A stretch of DNA of 62,282 bases, from the NCBI GenBank assembly GCA_035541455.1, contig DATKNH010000082.1, positions 1 to 62,282 on the forward strand, in the 5' to 3' direction. Source of the stretch: Syntrophorhabdales bacterium (GTDB lineage Bacteria > Desulfobacterota > Syntrophorhabdia > Syntrophorhabdales > WCHB1-27). Under the pieces are notes generated by a model. It was not told the DNA's origin and did not search any database. It saw only the letters and a list, made by a program, of their open reading frames with translations. A program made the position numbers and the translations under genes. This document shows positions 8,429 to 15,846 of this stretch, in pieces. How positions within the stretch are numbered: position 1 is the stretch's first letter; each line of letters opens with the position of its first letter.

Positions 8429-9208
8429 ATGGGTAGTCTACCATTTTTTATAAGAGCTACAGCTTTTTTCACACTATTTTTTGGTCTCCTCCTTATCGAG
8501 CAGATCGCACCTTATGCACCCACCGCTCAAAAAAAGTCTTTCAGGGTCATCTTTCACCTGGGACTGAACATCACCAATAGCGTAATCCTTTACCTGGTGA
8601 TGACCTGGCCCACAGTCGGCGCGCTCGTGTATTCACAGCACCATGCTCTAAGCATAGCGTCCCTGCTGGGACTCGGGGGCTGGACCGAGATCGTTGCAAC
8701 AGTCATTCTCCTCGATATCTGGGATTACTGGATGCATCGCGCGTTCCACAAGGTGCCGTTCATGTGGCGCTTTCACAGGGCCCACCACAGTGATATGGAA
8801 CTGGATGTGACTACGGCAGCGAGGTTCCACATCGGAGAGCTTATTCTCTCGGGTTGCTCCAAATGTCTGATGATTCTCTTTTGGGGGCCGTCACTCTGGG
8901 GATTGGTGGCTTTCGACCTTCTTCTCAACAGCGCGTCGCTCTTCCATCACAGCAATGTCGCCATACCGATGCGCTTTCAAGACAGGTTGGAAAGGCTGAT
9001 CGTCACTCCGAGGATGCACCGCTGCCATCATGCACTTTACCGCGCCTGCTTCAATACCAATTTTTCGACTATACTGAGTTTCTGGGACCGAATTTTCGCC
9101 AGTTATCGCTGGTCGAGGGATAAAGCCGAACTGGAAGTGATGGGCCTCTCCGGTCCACGCGGCGATGTAACAATGAAGATCAAACCCTTCCTTCTTACAC
9201 CGCTCTGA
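8429..9208 (+). CDS. Sterol desaturase / fatty acid hydroxylase family membrane protein
   Basis: A 259-residue integral membrane di-iron enzyme of the fatty acid hydroxylase superfamily. Histidine clusters expected to bind the two irons are visible: HRAFH, HRAHHSD, HHSN and HRCHH, in the right order, between about four hydrophobic segments. Family members hydroxylate or desaturate lipids using O2, which fits the oxygen-handling genes later in the window; substrate unknown. The ATG follows AAGGATACGGT. The upstream 200 bp hold no other convincing gene. Confidence 0.88.
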   Translation: MGSLPFFIRATAFFTLFFGLLLIEQIAPYAPTAQKKSFRVIFHLGLNITNSVILYLVMTWPTVGALVYSQHHALSIASLLGLGGWTEIVATVILLDIWDYWMHRAFHKVPFMWRFHRAHHSDMELDVTTAARFHIGELILSGCSKCLMILFWGPSLWGLVAFDLLLNSASLFHHSNVAIPMRFQDRLERLIVTPRMHRCHHALYRACFNTNFSTILSFWDRIFASYRWSRDKAELEVMGLSGPRGDVTMKIKPFLLTPL

Positions 9209-9211
9209 AGC

Positions 9212-9345
9212 AAATCCGAATATTCAATATTCAAATCCTAAACAAATTCCAATTCTCCAAACTCAAACAACAAAACACGGCGCGTCTTGAATTTTGGTCA
9301 TTCGATATTGTTTACGATTTAGATATTGGAGTTTAGAATTTCCTC
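9212..9345. repeat. AT-rich inverted repeat between convergent genes
   Basis: The gap between two convergent stops is an imperfect long inverted repeat built from AATTCCAA / CAAATCC-like words on the left and TTGGAGTTTAGAATTTCC-like words on the right. Such AT-rich palindromic spacers recur in many bacterial genomes. It could form a bidirectional terminator stem. A short piece of similar wording (GGATTTCGAGATTAGGATTT) occurs at 48241-48260. Confidence 0.5.
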
Positions 9346-9350
9346 TGGTG

Positions 9351-9827
9351 CTACTTAATCTCCTTTATCTCGACTCCTTCGTAGGTGTATCTCGGTTCAC
9401 CGTTCACTTTGTGGATCTTGGTATCGATTACTTCCAGTTTATCCCCTTTCGGCACCATCCAGAAATCTATGTCGAGCAGGTCCTTCCCGTCGGCAGATTT
9501 AAAATCGCTGCACGCAAAATAAACCGTCTGCCCGTCTTTCTGGAAGGTGCGCACAGGATCGTGAACTTTCACGAACGTGAGTTGCCAGTTCTTATTAAGT
9601 TTCTCATCCCTGACCATGAAGAAACCGCCGTGGGCTTTTGACATCTCCCTGGCATGGTCTTCAATGGCCTTCTTGACGGTGTCGGCGGTAATCGGTTTTC
9701 CCTTCTGCTCGACTTTTGACCCGGGATGTTCCACCGTCTTCCCCGGATGTTCCGCTGCATAAAGATGCGGGGATAAAAGAATGAGTGCACCCAACGCCAA
9801 AGCGATTCCGGCTGTCGCCTTTTTCAT
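9351..9827 (-). CDS. Small secreted protein of unknown function
   Basis: A 158-residue protein with a clear signal peptide (MKKATAGIALALGALILLSP...YAA). Residues about 25-45 repeat the word EHPGKTVEHPGSKVEQKGK, a short low-complexity linker. The rest (VRDEKLNKNWQLTFVKVHDP, then YFACSDFKS, then LLDIDFWMVPKGDKLEVIDTKIHKVNG) looks like a compact alpha/beta domain with one cysteine. I do not recognise a named family. It has its own AGGAGCCGTGCCATG-type start region. Periplasmic location is inferred. Confidence 0.65.
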   Translation of the reverse strand: MKKATAGIALALGALILLSPHLYAAEHPGKTVEHPGSKVEQKGKPITADTVKKAIEDHAREMSKAHGGFFMVRDEKLNKNWQLTFVKVHDPVRTFQKDGQTVYFACSDFKSADGKDLLDIDFWMVPKGDKLEVIDTKIHKVNGEPRYTYEGVEIKEIK

Positions 9828-9927
9828 GGCACGGCTCCTTGATTGTCGAAAATATTATGTAACGTAAGATAGGGACCGTGGGGCTATCTGTCAAGTAAGG
9901 GCCGGATGCCTAAGGGCCGGATGCCTT

Positions 9928-11073
9928 TCAGAAGACCCTCTTCAGAAGTTCGCTCGCTATGACTGCTTTTTCAACTTCCTTGGAGCCCTCATAAATCTCA
10001 ACGATTTTGGCATCGCGGTAGAATCGCTGGATATCGTACTCAGCGATATACCCATAACCTCCGTGGAGTTGCAGCGCTTCATTGGTCACGTAAACAGCAG
10101 TGTCTCCCGCATACCATTTTGCCATCGAGATGAGAGCAGCGTCGGCCTTACCTTTATCCAGAAGATAGGCTGATCTCCAGTAGAGGCCTCGCGCTGCCTC
10201 GACCCTCGTGGCCATTTCGGCGATCTTGAATTGCACCCCCTGGAGCCGTGCCAGCGTGCCGCCGAACGCCTTTCTCTGTTTCACATGAAAAATGGCTTTT
10301 TCGAGGGCTCCCTGGGCAACGCCGACTCCTTGAGCGGCCACGTGGTTGCGTGTCTTATTAAAGAAATCCATGAGCTGATAGAAACCACGGCCTTCCTGCC
10401 CTATGACATTTGTTACAGGTACTTCAACGCCGGTCAGATTGACTTCCGCGGTGTTTGCAGCCCTTATACCCATTTTGCCGTGTATCTTGGTCGCCTCGTA
10501 GCCGGGCATGGACGTCTCTATTACAATAATACTGAATCTCTTGTGCACATCCCGTTCCTCGGGATGAGTGAGAGCATAGACGAGCATGAAATGCGCCGTG
10601 CAGCCGTTGGAGATGAACATCTTGGAGCCGTTGATCACATACTTGTCTCCCTTTTTCTCTGCCCTGGTCTTAATCATGGTCACATCACTGCCTGCATCCG
10701 GCTCGGTGATGGCAAACCCGATGATCGCCTCACCTGCGGGGATCGGTGGCAGGTACTTCTTCTTCTGTTCCTTTGTTCCGAATGCCTGGATCATCTCGGA
10801 GCCGAAGCTGAGCGCGCACAGGCTCTGCCCGCAACCGGGGTCCACACGCCAGAACTGCTCTGTAATGAGGCTGTGTTCAAGGAATCCCAACCCTGAACCA
10901 CCATACTCTTCCTCGATAAAACTTCCGATGAAACCATTCTCGGCTGCACGTTTCCATATGGCAGGGTCGAACTCTTCCTTCTCATCAAATTCCTTTGCAC
11001 GATCCGTGAACTCCGCCTCTGCGAACTCCCGGGCCGCCTTGACGATATCTTTCTGTTCCGATGTAAGTTCCAT
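9928..11073 (-). CDS. Acyl-CoA dehydrogenase
   Basis: A 381-residue FAD-dependent acyl-CoA dehydrogenase of usual length. The N-terminal helical domain begins MELTSEQKDIVKAAREFAE. The FAD/substrate signature AITEPDAGSD is present, and the C-terminal QLHGGYGYIAEYDIQRFYRDAK block is followed by EIYEGSKEV, whose Glu is the likely catalytic base. It introduces a 2,3 double bond into acyl-CoA and passes electrons to ETF. Chain specificity cannot be read. No ETF or other beta-oxidation gene is adjacent. The start at 11073 is set by GGAGG seven bases upstream; a longer frame to 11112 lacks this. Confidence 0.92.
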   Translation of the reverse strand: MELTSEQKDIVKAAREFAEAEFTDRAKEFDEKEEFDPAIWKRAAENGFIGSFIEEEYGGSGLGFLEHSLITEQFWRVDPGCGQSLCALSFGSEMIQAFGTKEQKKKYLPPIPAGEAIIGFAITEPDAGSDVTMIKTRAEKKGDKYVINGSKMFISNGCTAHFMLVYALTHPEERDVHKRFSIIVIETSMPGYEATKIHGKMGIRAANTAEVNLTGVEVPVTNVIGQEGRGFYQLMDFFNKTRNHVAAQGVGVAQGALEKAIFHVKQRKAFGGTLARLQGVQFKIAEMATRVEAARGLYWRSAYLLDKGKADAALISMAKWYAGDTAVYVTNEALQLHGGYGYIAEYDIQRFYRDAKIVEIYEGSKEVEKAVIASELLKRVF

Positions 11074-11264
11074 ACTAACCTCCAAGAAAAGCAAATGCGC
11101 AGTGGGGTACATCGACGTGGCGCAGCTTTATTTTGATAGAGAGTTCGTCGGCATGTCAATAGATTTCCGTGAGGACGCCTTCATCCATGCACAAGTGCAT
11201 GATCCTCGGCGCCCGGGTAAGCATGTCTTTGACAGCCCATGGCTGCCGCGCTAGAATAGTCTTA

Positions 11265-11426
11265 ATGGAAGATGAAGAAAAAACAACACCGACAACATCG
11301 GCTCAAGACGAGTGGGTGAGAATGGATCCAGATCGGCCGGCCTACCAGAAATTGCACCTCTGTCTTTACCTTGCGGAACTTCCCGAGCTCACCACAAGCG
11401 AACCCGAAGCGAAGGGCTCCCGGTAA
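11265..11426 (+). CDS. Possible 53-residue acidic peptide
   Basis: The interval 11074-11499 (426 bp) has no firm gene. The best candidate is a short frame beginning MEDEEKTTPTTSAQDEW and ending SEPEAKGSR. It is hydrophilic, has no signal or known motif, and no Shine-Dalgarno sequence precedes the ATG. It could be spurious. I otherwise see only spacer sequence here. Confidence 0.22.
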   Translation: MEDEEKTTPTTSAQDEWVRMDPDRPAYQKLHLCLYLAELPELTTSEPEAKGSR

Positions 11427-11499
11427 GAGAAATCACGACACAAATGCTTTATATTATTCGTACGTGAGCTTCGAATAAGAAAAGCAAAGGAAGGTTGTC

Positions 11500-11742
11500 A
11501 TGAAGCAAGTAGTTGTTCTTTTTTGTTTGCTGCTTATGGCCGTTTCCGCAGCACCTGTATTGGCGTGCGATTGCGACACGGCAACCGGGATCCTCCTGGG
11601 AGTGCCGGACCGACTTCATCAGGCCTGGCCCAACGACCCGGAGCGCCAGAAAAACCGACCGAAAGATTCCGAGAACGGTCCCAAGCAGGAAGTGCAGCCA
11701 GCCAATCAGAACCCCCAATCCGGGGGAGAGAACAAGAAATAG
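11500..11742 (+). CDS. Small secreted protein, unknown
   Basis: An 80-residue protein with a good ribosome site (GGAAGG, 6 nt before ATG) and a hydrophobic leader MKQVVVLFCLLLMAVSAAPVLAC. The Cys-Asp-Cys right after the leader could make it a lipoprotein (VLAC is an imperfect lipobox) or a short metal-binding start. The remainder is hydrophilic and rich in Pro, Asn, Lys and Gln (PKQEVQPANQNPQSGGENKK), so probably unstructured. No family recognised. Confidence 0.55.
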   Translation: MKQVVVLFCLLLMAVSAAPVLACDCDTATGILLGVPDRLHQAWPNDPERQKNRPKDSENGPKQEVQPANQNPQSGGENKK

Positions 11743-11773
11743 CGATCCTCCCACAGCTTATCCGCTAAAAATA

Positions 11774-11876
11774 TTTACACATAATCCCTTTACATTGGAG
11801 AAAGCCTTGTAAATAGGGCTTCCGGCACTTTATTGTAAAATGTAAATAAAAATAGCAGCATAGTAACTTACTGTAA
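11774..11876. promoter_or_regulatory. Cluster of TTTACA/TGTAAA hexamers, candidate sigma-54 enhancer
   Basis: Upstream of the -24/-12 promoter, five copies of one hexamer occur in 73 bp: TTTACA at 11774 and 11789, TGTAAA at 11808, 11834 and 11841. The pair 11789/11808 forms an inverted repeat with 13-nt spacing, flanked by CCC and AGGG. TTACTGTAA, a further palindrome, is at 11868-11876. They lie about 105-220 bp before the promoter, the normal range for NtrC-type activator sites. Interpretation is inference. Confidence 0.4.
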
Positions 11877-11980
11877 TAATTACCTATTTAGCCTCCCGTA
11901 TACAATTTGTTATCGTAGTCCGTCTCCCGTGATTTTGGGTCTATGTACCTAAGTTGCTGAAATAATGTACTTTTACCTTG

Positions 11981-11996
11981 TGGCATTCTTATTGCT
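11981..11996 (+). promoter_or_regulatory. Sigma-54 (-24/-12) promoter
   Basis: TGGCATTCTTATTGCT matches the TGGCACG-N4-TTGCW consensus with the GG and GC elements at the exact required spacing; only the C and G after TGGCA differ. Transcription would begin near 12007, about 44 bp before the ATG at 12051. The surrounding 308-bp intergenic region (11743-12050) is AT-rich and carries no gene. Confidence 0.72.
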
Positions 11997-12050
11997 TTAT
12001 AGCTTTTCCATATGATGACACACGAAAAAAACCAAAAAGGAGAGCATATC

Positions 12051-13046
12051 ATGGAAAAGAAAGTGTTACTAATCGACGACGAGGCATCTTTGAGAAGGCA
12101 CGTGACCCTGGGTCTTATGCAACAAGGATACTACACCGAGCCGTGTGAGAATGGCATGAAGGGGTTGGAGACGCTCAACATGTTCAAGAGAAAGAACACC
12201 CCCCTGGACTGTGCCATAGTTGACGTGAGGCTCCCTGACATTGACGGTATCAAGCTACTGAAGGTGATAAAGCTGAACTATCCGCAACTGCCGGTCATTA
12301 TCATTACCGGCCACGGCGACGCCGCAGTAGAAGAGGCAGTGAAAGCAGAGCGGGCTGATGGCTACCTGGAAAAACCGTTCACGATGGAAGAGCTGACCGA
12401 GCTGCTCGAGCAGGTACCCACACCGGCGCCAGCGCCCAAGAAAGAAGAGACGACGGCCCCGGTTCAGTCGTACAGCGCGTACGCCCTGGTGACACTCGAT
12501 GCAAAGGCTGATATCCTTGAGGCATATCGGACCCTCTACTTCCAGGAGAACGTTCTGTACTGCGATGCCATCAGGGGAGACCACGACCTGATGCTTCTCC
12601 TGCAGGCTGAAACGCCCGAGGCGATTCGGGAAGTTGTCGATACGAAAATAAAGATGGTTAAAGGCGTGACCGATATAACGATGCTCAATGTGGATTCCCC
12701 CATGTTCGGAGAAAATGTGGTCGATATCATCGGCTCTGTTGATAAGGCTCTCGGCCGCGAAAAAGAAGAAGGTGAAGTTTACTCGAACCAGACAGCCCGG
12801 ACCAGGACGTCATCCTATGTGCTGCTCGAAATCGAAAAAGAGAAGCTCGCCAGCATCTACCCATCCCTCTACTTCGATGACCAGGTTGTGTACTGCGACT
12901 GCACAAGGGGCAAATACGACATCGTACTGCTCATGAAAGGCACGAGCTTCGCAGAGATCGGCAATATTGTCAAGAACAAGTTCAAGCAGATGGACGGCGT
13001 GCTGAGAGTGAAGGAATGGCCTATAATCACGCTCCTTGAGATGTAA
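12051..13046 (+). CDS. Receiver-domain protein with tandem RAM (Lrp/AsnC ligand-binding)-like domains
   Basis: The 331-residue protein starts with a full receiver domain (about 1-120): acidic pair Asp9/Asp10, phosphorylation site Asp58 (AIVDVRLPDIDG), Thr in IIITGHGD and Lys in YLEKPF. A Pro-rich linker (PTPAPAPKKE) leads to two similar domains, about 145-225 and 250-331. They share the words EAYRTLYFQENVLYCDAIRG and ASIYPSLYFDDQVVYCDCTRG and resemble the small-molecule-binding beta-alpha-beta fold at the C-terminus of Lrp/AsnC regulators. No DNA-binding motif is visible, so it may act by protein contact. AAAGGAG precedes ATG 12051. It is first behind the sigma-54 promoter and leads the electron-transfer operon. 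Confidence 0.8.
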   Translation: MEKKVLLIDDEASLRRHVTLGLMQQGYYTEPCENGMKGLETLNMFKRKNTPLDCAIVDVRLPDIDGIKLLKVIKLNYPQLPVIIITGHGDAAVEEAVKAERADGYLEKPFTMEELTELLEQVPTPAPAPKKEETTAPVQSYSAYALVTLDAKADILEAYRTLYFQENVLYCDAIRGDHDLMLLLQAETPEAIREVVDTKIKMVKGVTDITMLNVDSPMFGENVVDIIGSVDKALGREKEEGEVYSNQTARTRTSSYVLLEIEKEKLASIYPSLYFDDQVVYCDCTRGKYDIVLLMKGTSFAEIGNIVKNKFKQMDGVLRVKEWPIITLLEM

Positions 13047-13140
13047 GCCACTGAAAAGAAACAGGTTGACTAAGTTACTGTTGAGGTTGAGATAGAAATA
13101 GGGTAAAGTGAGATAAATCACAAGCTCCGAAGTAAGACGA

Positions 13141-13192
13141 AGGCTAGGCCGAGCGAGGACACCGCGAGAGGTGCCCTCCCTCGCCTCAGCCT
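13141..13192. repeat. Long imperfect hairpin before the nuoE-like gene
   Basis: AGGCT...GAGCGAGG pairs with CCTCCCTCG...AGCCT (about 14 of 20 positions), with an inner CACC/GGTG stem closing the loop. It lies inside the presumed operon, 94 nt after the receiver-domain gene stop and 28 nt before the nuoE-like start, so it may stabilise or separate mRNA segments. Confidence 0.5.
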
Positions 13193-13219
13193 CAATCTGT
13201 GTTGTAAGGGAGATACTTG

Positions 13220-13726
13220 ATGGCGACGAAAGAGCAGACTAAACAGGAACAGAGCGGCAACGGATTTTCCAATTTCAAAGTTGAGCTGTGGAAGTACCAG
13301 GGCGAAATGGGCGCCCTCATACCGCTTCTGCAGTCGGCCCAGGAAACGTACGGCTACATACCGGAATCAGCCATCGACCACATCAGCGAGGTCGTGGGTA
13401 TTCCGTCTGCTGACATCTACGGAGTCATCACCTTCTATTCCCAATTCCGGCTCAAACCGATGGGAAAGAATATTATCAAGATTTGTGATGGCACTGCCTG
13501 TCACGTAAACGCATCCACTGCCATACTGCGAACGGTCGAAGACGAGTTGAAGCTCGAAGGTGACGAGACAACGGAAGACGGGCTCTTCACCGTGCAGAAA
13601 GTTGCCTGCCTGGGTTGCTGCTCGTTGTCACCCGTGCTCATGATCAACGAAGAAACACACGGAAAGCTGACACCGAAAAAAGTCACACAGCTGCTCAAAG
13701 AATACCGCGAGGACTCGAAAGACTAG
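13220..13726 (+). CDS. NuoE/HndA-like [2Fe-2S] subunit
   Basis: A 168-residue thioredoxin-like ferredoxin of the 24-kDa complex I subunit family. The four cluster ligands are Cys89, Cys94 (CDGTACHVN) and Cys130, Cys134 (CLGCCSLSPV). The preceding helical domain (LIPLLQSAQETYGYIPE, then IPSADIYGVITFYSQF) is also standard. With the NuoF-like protein downstream it forms an NAD(P)H-oxidising module as in HndAC or HydBC. The ATG at 13220 follows AAGGGAGATACTTG. A TTG at 13217 is in frame but less likely. Confidence 0.9.
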   Translation: MATKEQTKQEQSGNGFSNFKVELWKYQGEMGALIPLLQSAQETYGYIPESAIDHISEVVGIPSADIYGVITFYSQFRLKPMGKNIIKICDGTACHVNASTAILRTVEDELKLEGDETTEDGLFTVQKVACLGCCSLSPVLMINEETHGKLTPKKVTQLLKEYREDSKD

Positions 13727-13814
13727 CGGCTTGATTTGAGTTTCAACCATATGAAAGACATTCAGATGTCGACTCTGAAAGAATTGAAGTTTTTTTACCA
13801 CGAGCGCAGCGAGT

Positions 13815-13961
13815 GTCGGTCGGACGTGCCAGGCCGGGATTCGATGGATTTCAAGGCGCAAGGAGCCGGGAACCGCAGGCTGTACTGATGTACGCCGAGG
13901 ATTCACGGTGACGCAGCAACGAAGAAAGGCGCGAAGCCCGTGTCCTGGGACGGACGGCGAC
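13815..13961. repeat. Dispersed hairpin repeat, copy A
   Basis: Most of the 276-bp gap before the nuoF-like gene is a structured repeat. Outer arms pair imperfectly (GTCG..CGT.CCAGG..CGGG.TTCG at 13815-13843 with its complement at 13932-13961). The core holds GTACTGATGTACG (13882-13894) followed by CCGAGGA, and GACGCAGCAACGAAG (13910-13924). The same two words recur in altered form in copy C (45033-45045) and copy D (54176-54200). The element is part of the mRNA leader of the nuoF-like gene. Confidence 0.6.
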
Positions 13962-14002
13962 CAGAAAAAGAAGAACCCAGAGATGAGCGCAGGAGAGCGA
14001 GA

Positions 14003-15769
14003 ATGAAGACGATCAAGGTAGGCCTAGGCACCTGTGGTGTATCCGCCGGCGCCGAAAAGACGTTTGAAGCGGTAAAACTGGAGATAGAGAAGCAGAATAT
14101 CCAGGTCGTGCTCAAGGAGACAGGATGCAACGGGATGTGTTTTCGCGAACCGCTGGTGGAAGTGATCGACGAGTCCAACCACTCGTTCCTGTACGGCGAT
14201 GTCACGCCGGAAAAGGCGCAACGCATCATGACGGAACACGTGCTCGGCAATACACCCGTGAAAGAGTGGGTCGTGCAGAACTCGGGGCCTTCCGGGGACG
14301 ACACTTTTTTCCAAAAACAGCGGAGGATCGTTCTCAGAAACTGCGGGGTCATCGACCCAAATTCCCTGGATGAGTATATAGCTGTCGGGGGCTACGAGGC
14401 CATCCAAAAAGTATTGAAAGAATACACGCCTGAACAAGTGATAGAAATCATCACCAACTCCGGCCTGCGCGGCAGGGGCGGCGGCGGATTCTTAAGCGGC
14501 GTAAAATGGAAGTTCTGCCGCCAATCACCGGGTGACAAGAAGTACATCATCTGCAATGCGGACGAGGGCGACCCCGGAGCTTTCATGGACCGCAGTACCC
14601 TGGAGAGCGACCCTCACTCGGTACTGGAAGGCATGATGATCTGCGCCTATGCCATCGGCGCCGACGAGGGCTATTTCTACGTCAGAGCCGAATACCCGAA
14701 GGCTGTGCAGCGGCTGAAGCATTCCATCAGGGAAGCACTCAGCAGAGGATTCCTCGGAAAGAAGATCTTCGGCTCTGATTTCAATTTCTCCGTGAAAATC
14801 AAAGAGGGCGCTGGTGCTTTCGTCTGTGGCGAAGAAACCGCGCTCATCGCGTCAATCGAAGGCAAACGGGGCATGCCGCGGTTCAGGCCCCCCTTCCCCG
14901 CAAACAAAGGCCTTTGGGGCAAACCCACGAACATCAACAATGTGGAGACGTTCGCCAACGTTCCCTGGATCATCATGAACGGAGCAGAAGCCTTTGCCTC
15001 CATGGGAACCGAGAACAGCAAGGGCACTAAAGTGTTCGCTCTCGCAGGGAAGATCGCACGGGGCGGGCTGGCCGAAGTTCCTATGGGCATCACCATTAAA
15101 GAGATCGTCTATGATATCGGCGGCGGCATAAAGGACGGCAAGAAGTTTAAGGCGGTGCAGATGGGCGGACCTTCGGGAGGATGCATCCCTGCTTCCATGG
15201 ACGACCTGCAGATAGACTACCAACAGATCAACAAGACAGGCGCCATCATGGGCTCCGGCGGCCTCGTCGTCATGGATGAGACCACGTGCATGGTCGACAT
15301 GGCCAAGTTCTTCCTCCGTTTCACACAGGACGAATCCTGCGGCAAATGTACCTTCTGCAGAATCGGCACAAAGCGCATGCTCGAGGTACTCGAGAGGATC
15401 ACCGACGGAAAAGGCAACGAAAAAGACATAGAGCTGCTCAGAGACCTTGCATATCAGATCAAGAATAATACCATCTGTGGTCTCGGACAGACAGCGCCAA
15501 ACCCGGTTCTCACCACCTTGAAATACTTCCCTGAGGAATATGAGGCGCATATACGCGAAAAGAAGTGCCCGGCCCACAGCTGCGCGGCGCTGGTCAGTTA
15601 CACGATAAGCCCTACTGCCTGTAAGGGATGCGCCATGTGTGTCAAGGCTTGCCCCTCCGAAGCCATTAAGGGAGAGAAGAAGAAGGCACACGAAATAAAT
15701 CCGGAGCTTTGCGTCAGGTGCGGGAAGTGCTATGAAACGTGCAAGTTTGATGCAGTGATTAAGGATTAA
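14003..15769 (+). CDS. NuoF/HndC-like flavoprotein, NAD(P)H dehydrogenase subunit
   Basis: A 588-residue protein with the domain order of HydB/HndC: thioredoxin-like ferredoxin (Cys11, Cys42, Cys46), the NuoF FMN and NAD(H) domain (RGRGGGGFLSGVKW and NADEGDPGAFMDRSTLE), an SLBB domain, a [4Fe-4S] site (ESCGKCTFCRIGT) and a C-terminal 2x[4Fe-4S] ferredoxin (CKGCAMCVKACP, CVRCGKCYETC). It oxidises NADH or NADPH, or reduces NAD(P)+, and passes electrons along its clusters. No hydrogenase follows; the partner is the large fusion protein downstream. The start is set by AGGAGAG ahead of ATG 14003; upstream frame is inside repeat copy A. Confidence 0.9.
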   Translation: MKTIKVGLGTCGVSAGAEKTFEAVKLEIEKQNIQVVLKETGCNGMCFREPLVEVIDESNHSFLYGDVTPEKAQRIMTEHVLGNTPVKEWVVQNSGPSGDDTFFQKQRRIVLRNCGVIDPNSLDEYIAVGGYEAIQKVLKEYTPEQVIEIITNSGLRGRGGGGFLSGVKWKFCRQSPGDKKYIICNADEGDPGAFMDRSTLESDPHSVLEGMMICAYAIGADEGYFYVRAEYPKAVQRLKHSIREALSRGFLGKKIFGSDFNFSVKIKEGAGAFVCGEETALIASIEGKRGMPRFRPPFPANKGLWGKPTNINNVETFANVPWIIMNGAEAFASMGTENSKGTKVFALAGKIARGGLAEVPMGITIKEIVYDIGGGIKDGKKFKAVQMGGPSGGCIPASMDDLQIDYQQINKTGAIMGSGGLVVMDETTCMVDMAKFFLRFTQDESCGKCTFCRIGTKRMLEVLERITDGKGNEKDIELLRDLAYQIKNNTICGLGQTAPNPVLTTLKYFPEEYEAHIREKKCPAHSCAALVSYTISPTACKGCAMCVKACPSEAIKGEKKKAHEINPELCVRCGKCYETCKFDAVIKD

Positions 15770-15846
15770 ACCAGGCTTGAGGTAAAGACGAGAGCTTGAG
15801 CACACATGAAGGGCACGAGTAAGAATCCAATACGGAGAAGGATGAT

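Noticed and set aside
8259-8444. 61-codon minus-strand frame between DUF3467 and the hydroxylase gene
   Set aside because: No ribosome site, no similarity, and it overlaps the start of the well-supported hydroxylase gene.
14852-15805. 317-codon minus-strand frame opposite the NuoF-like gene
   Set aside because: Composition is typical of antisense of a high-GC gene and it contains no known motif; the plus strand encodes intact Fe-S and FMN motifs.
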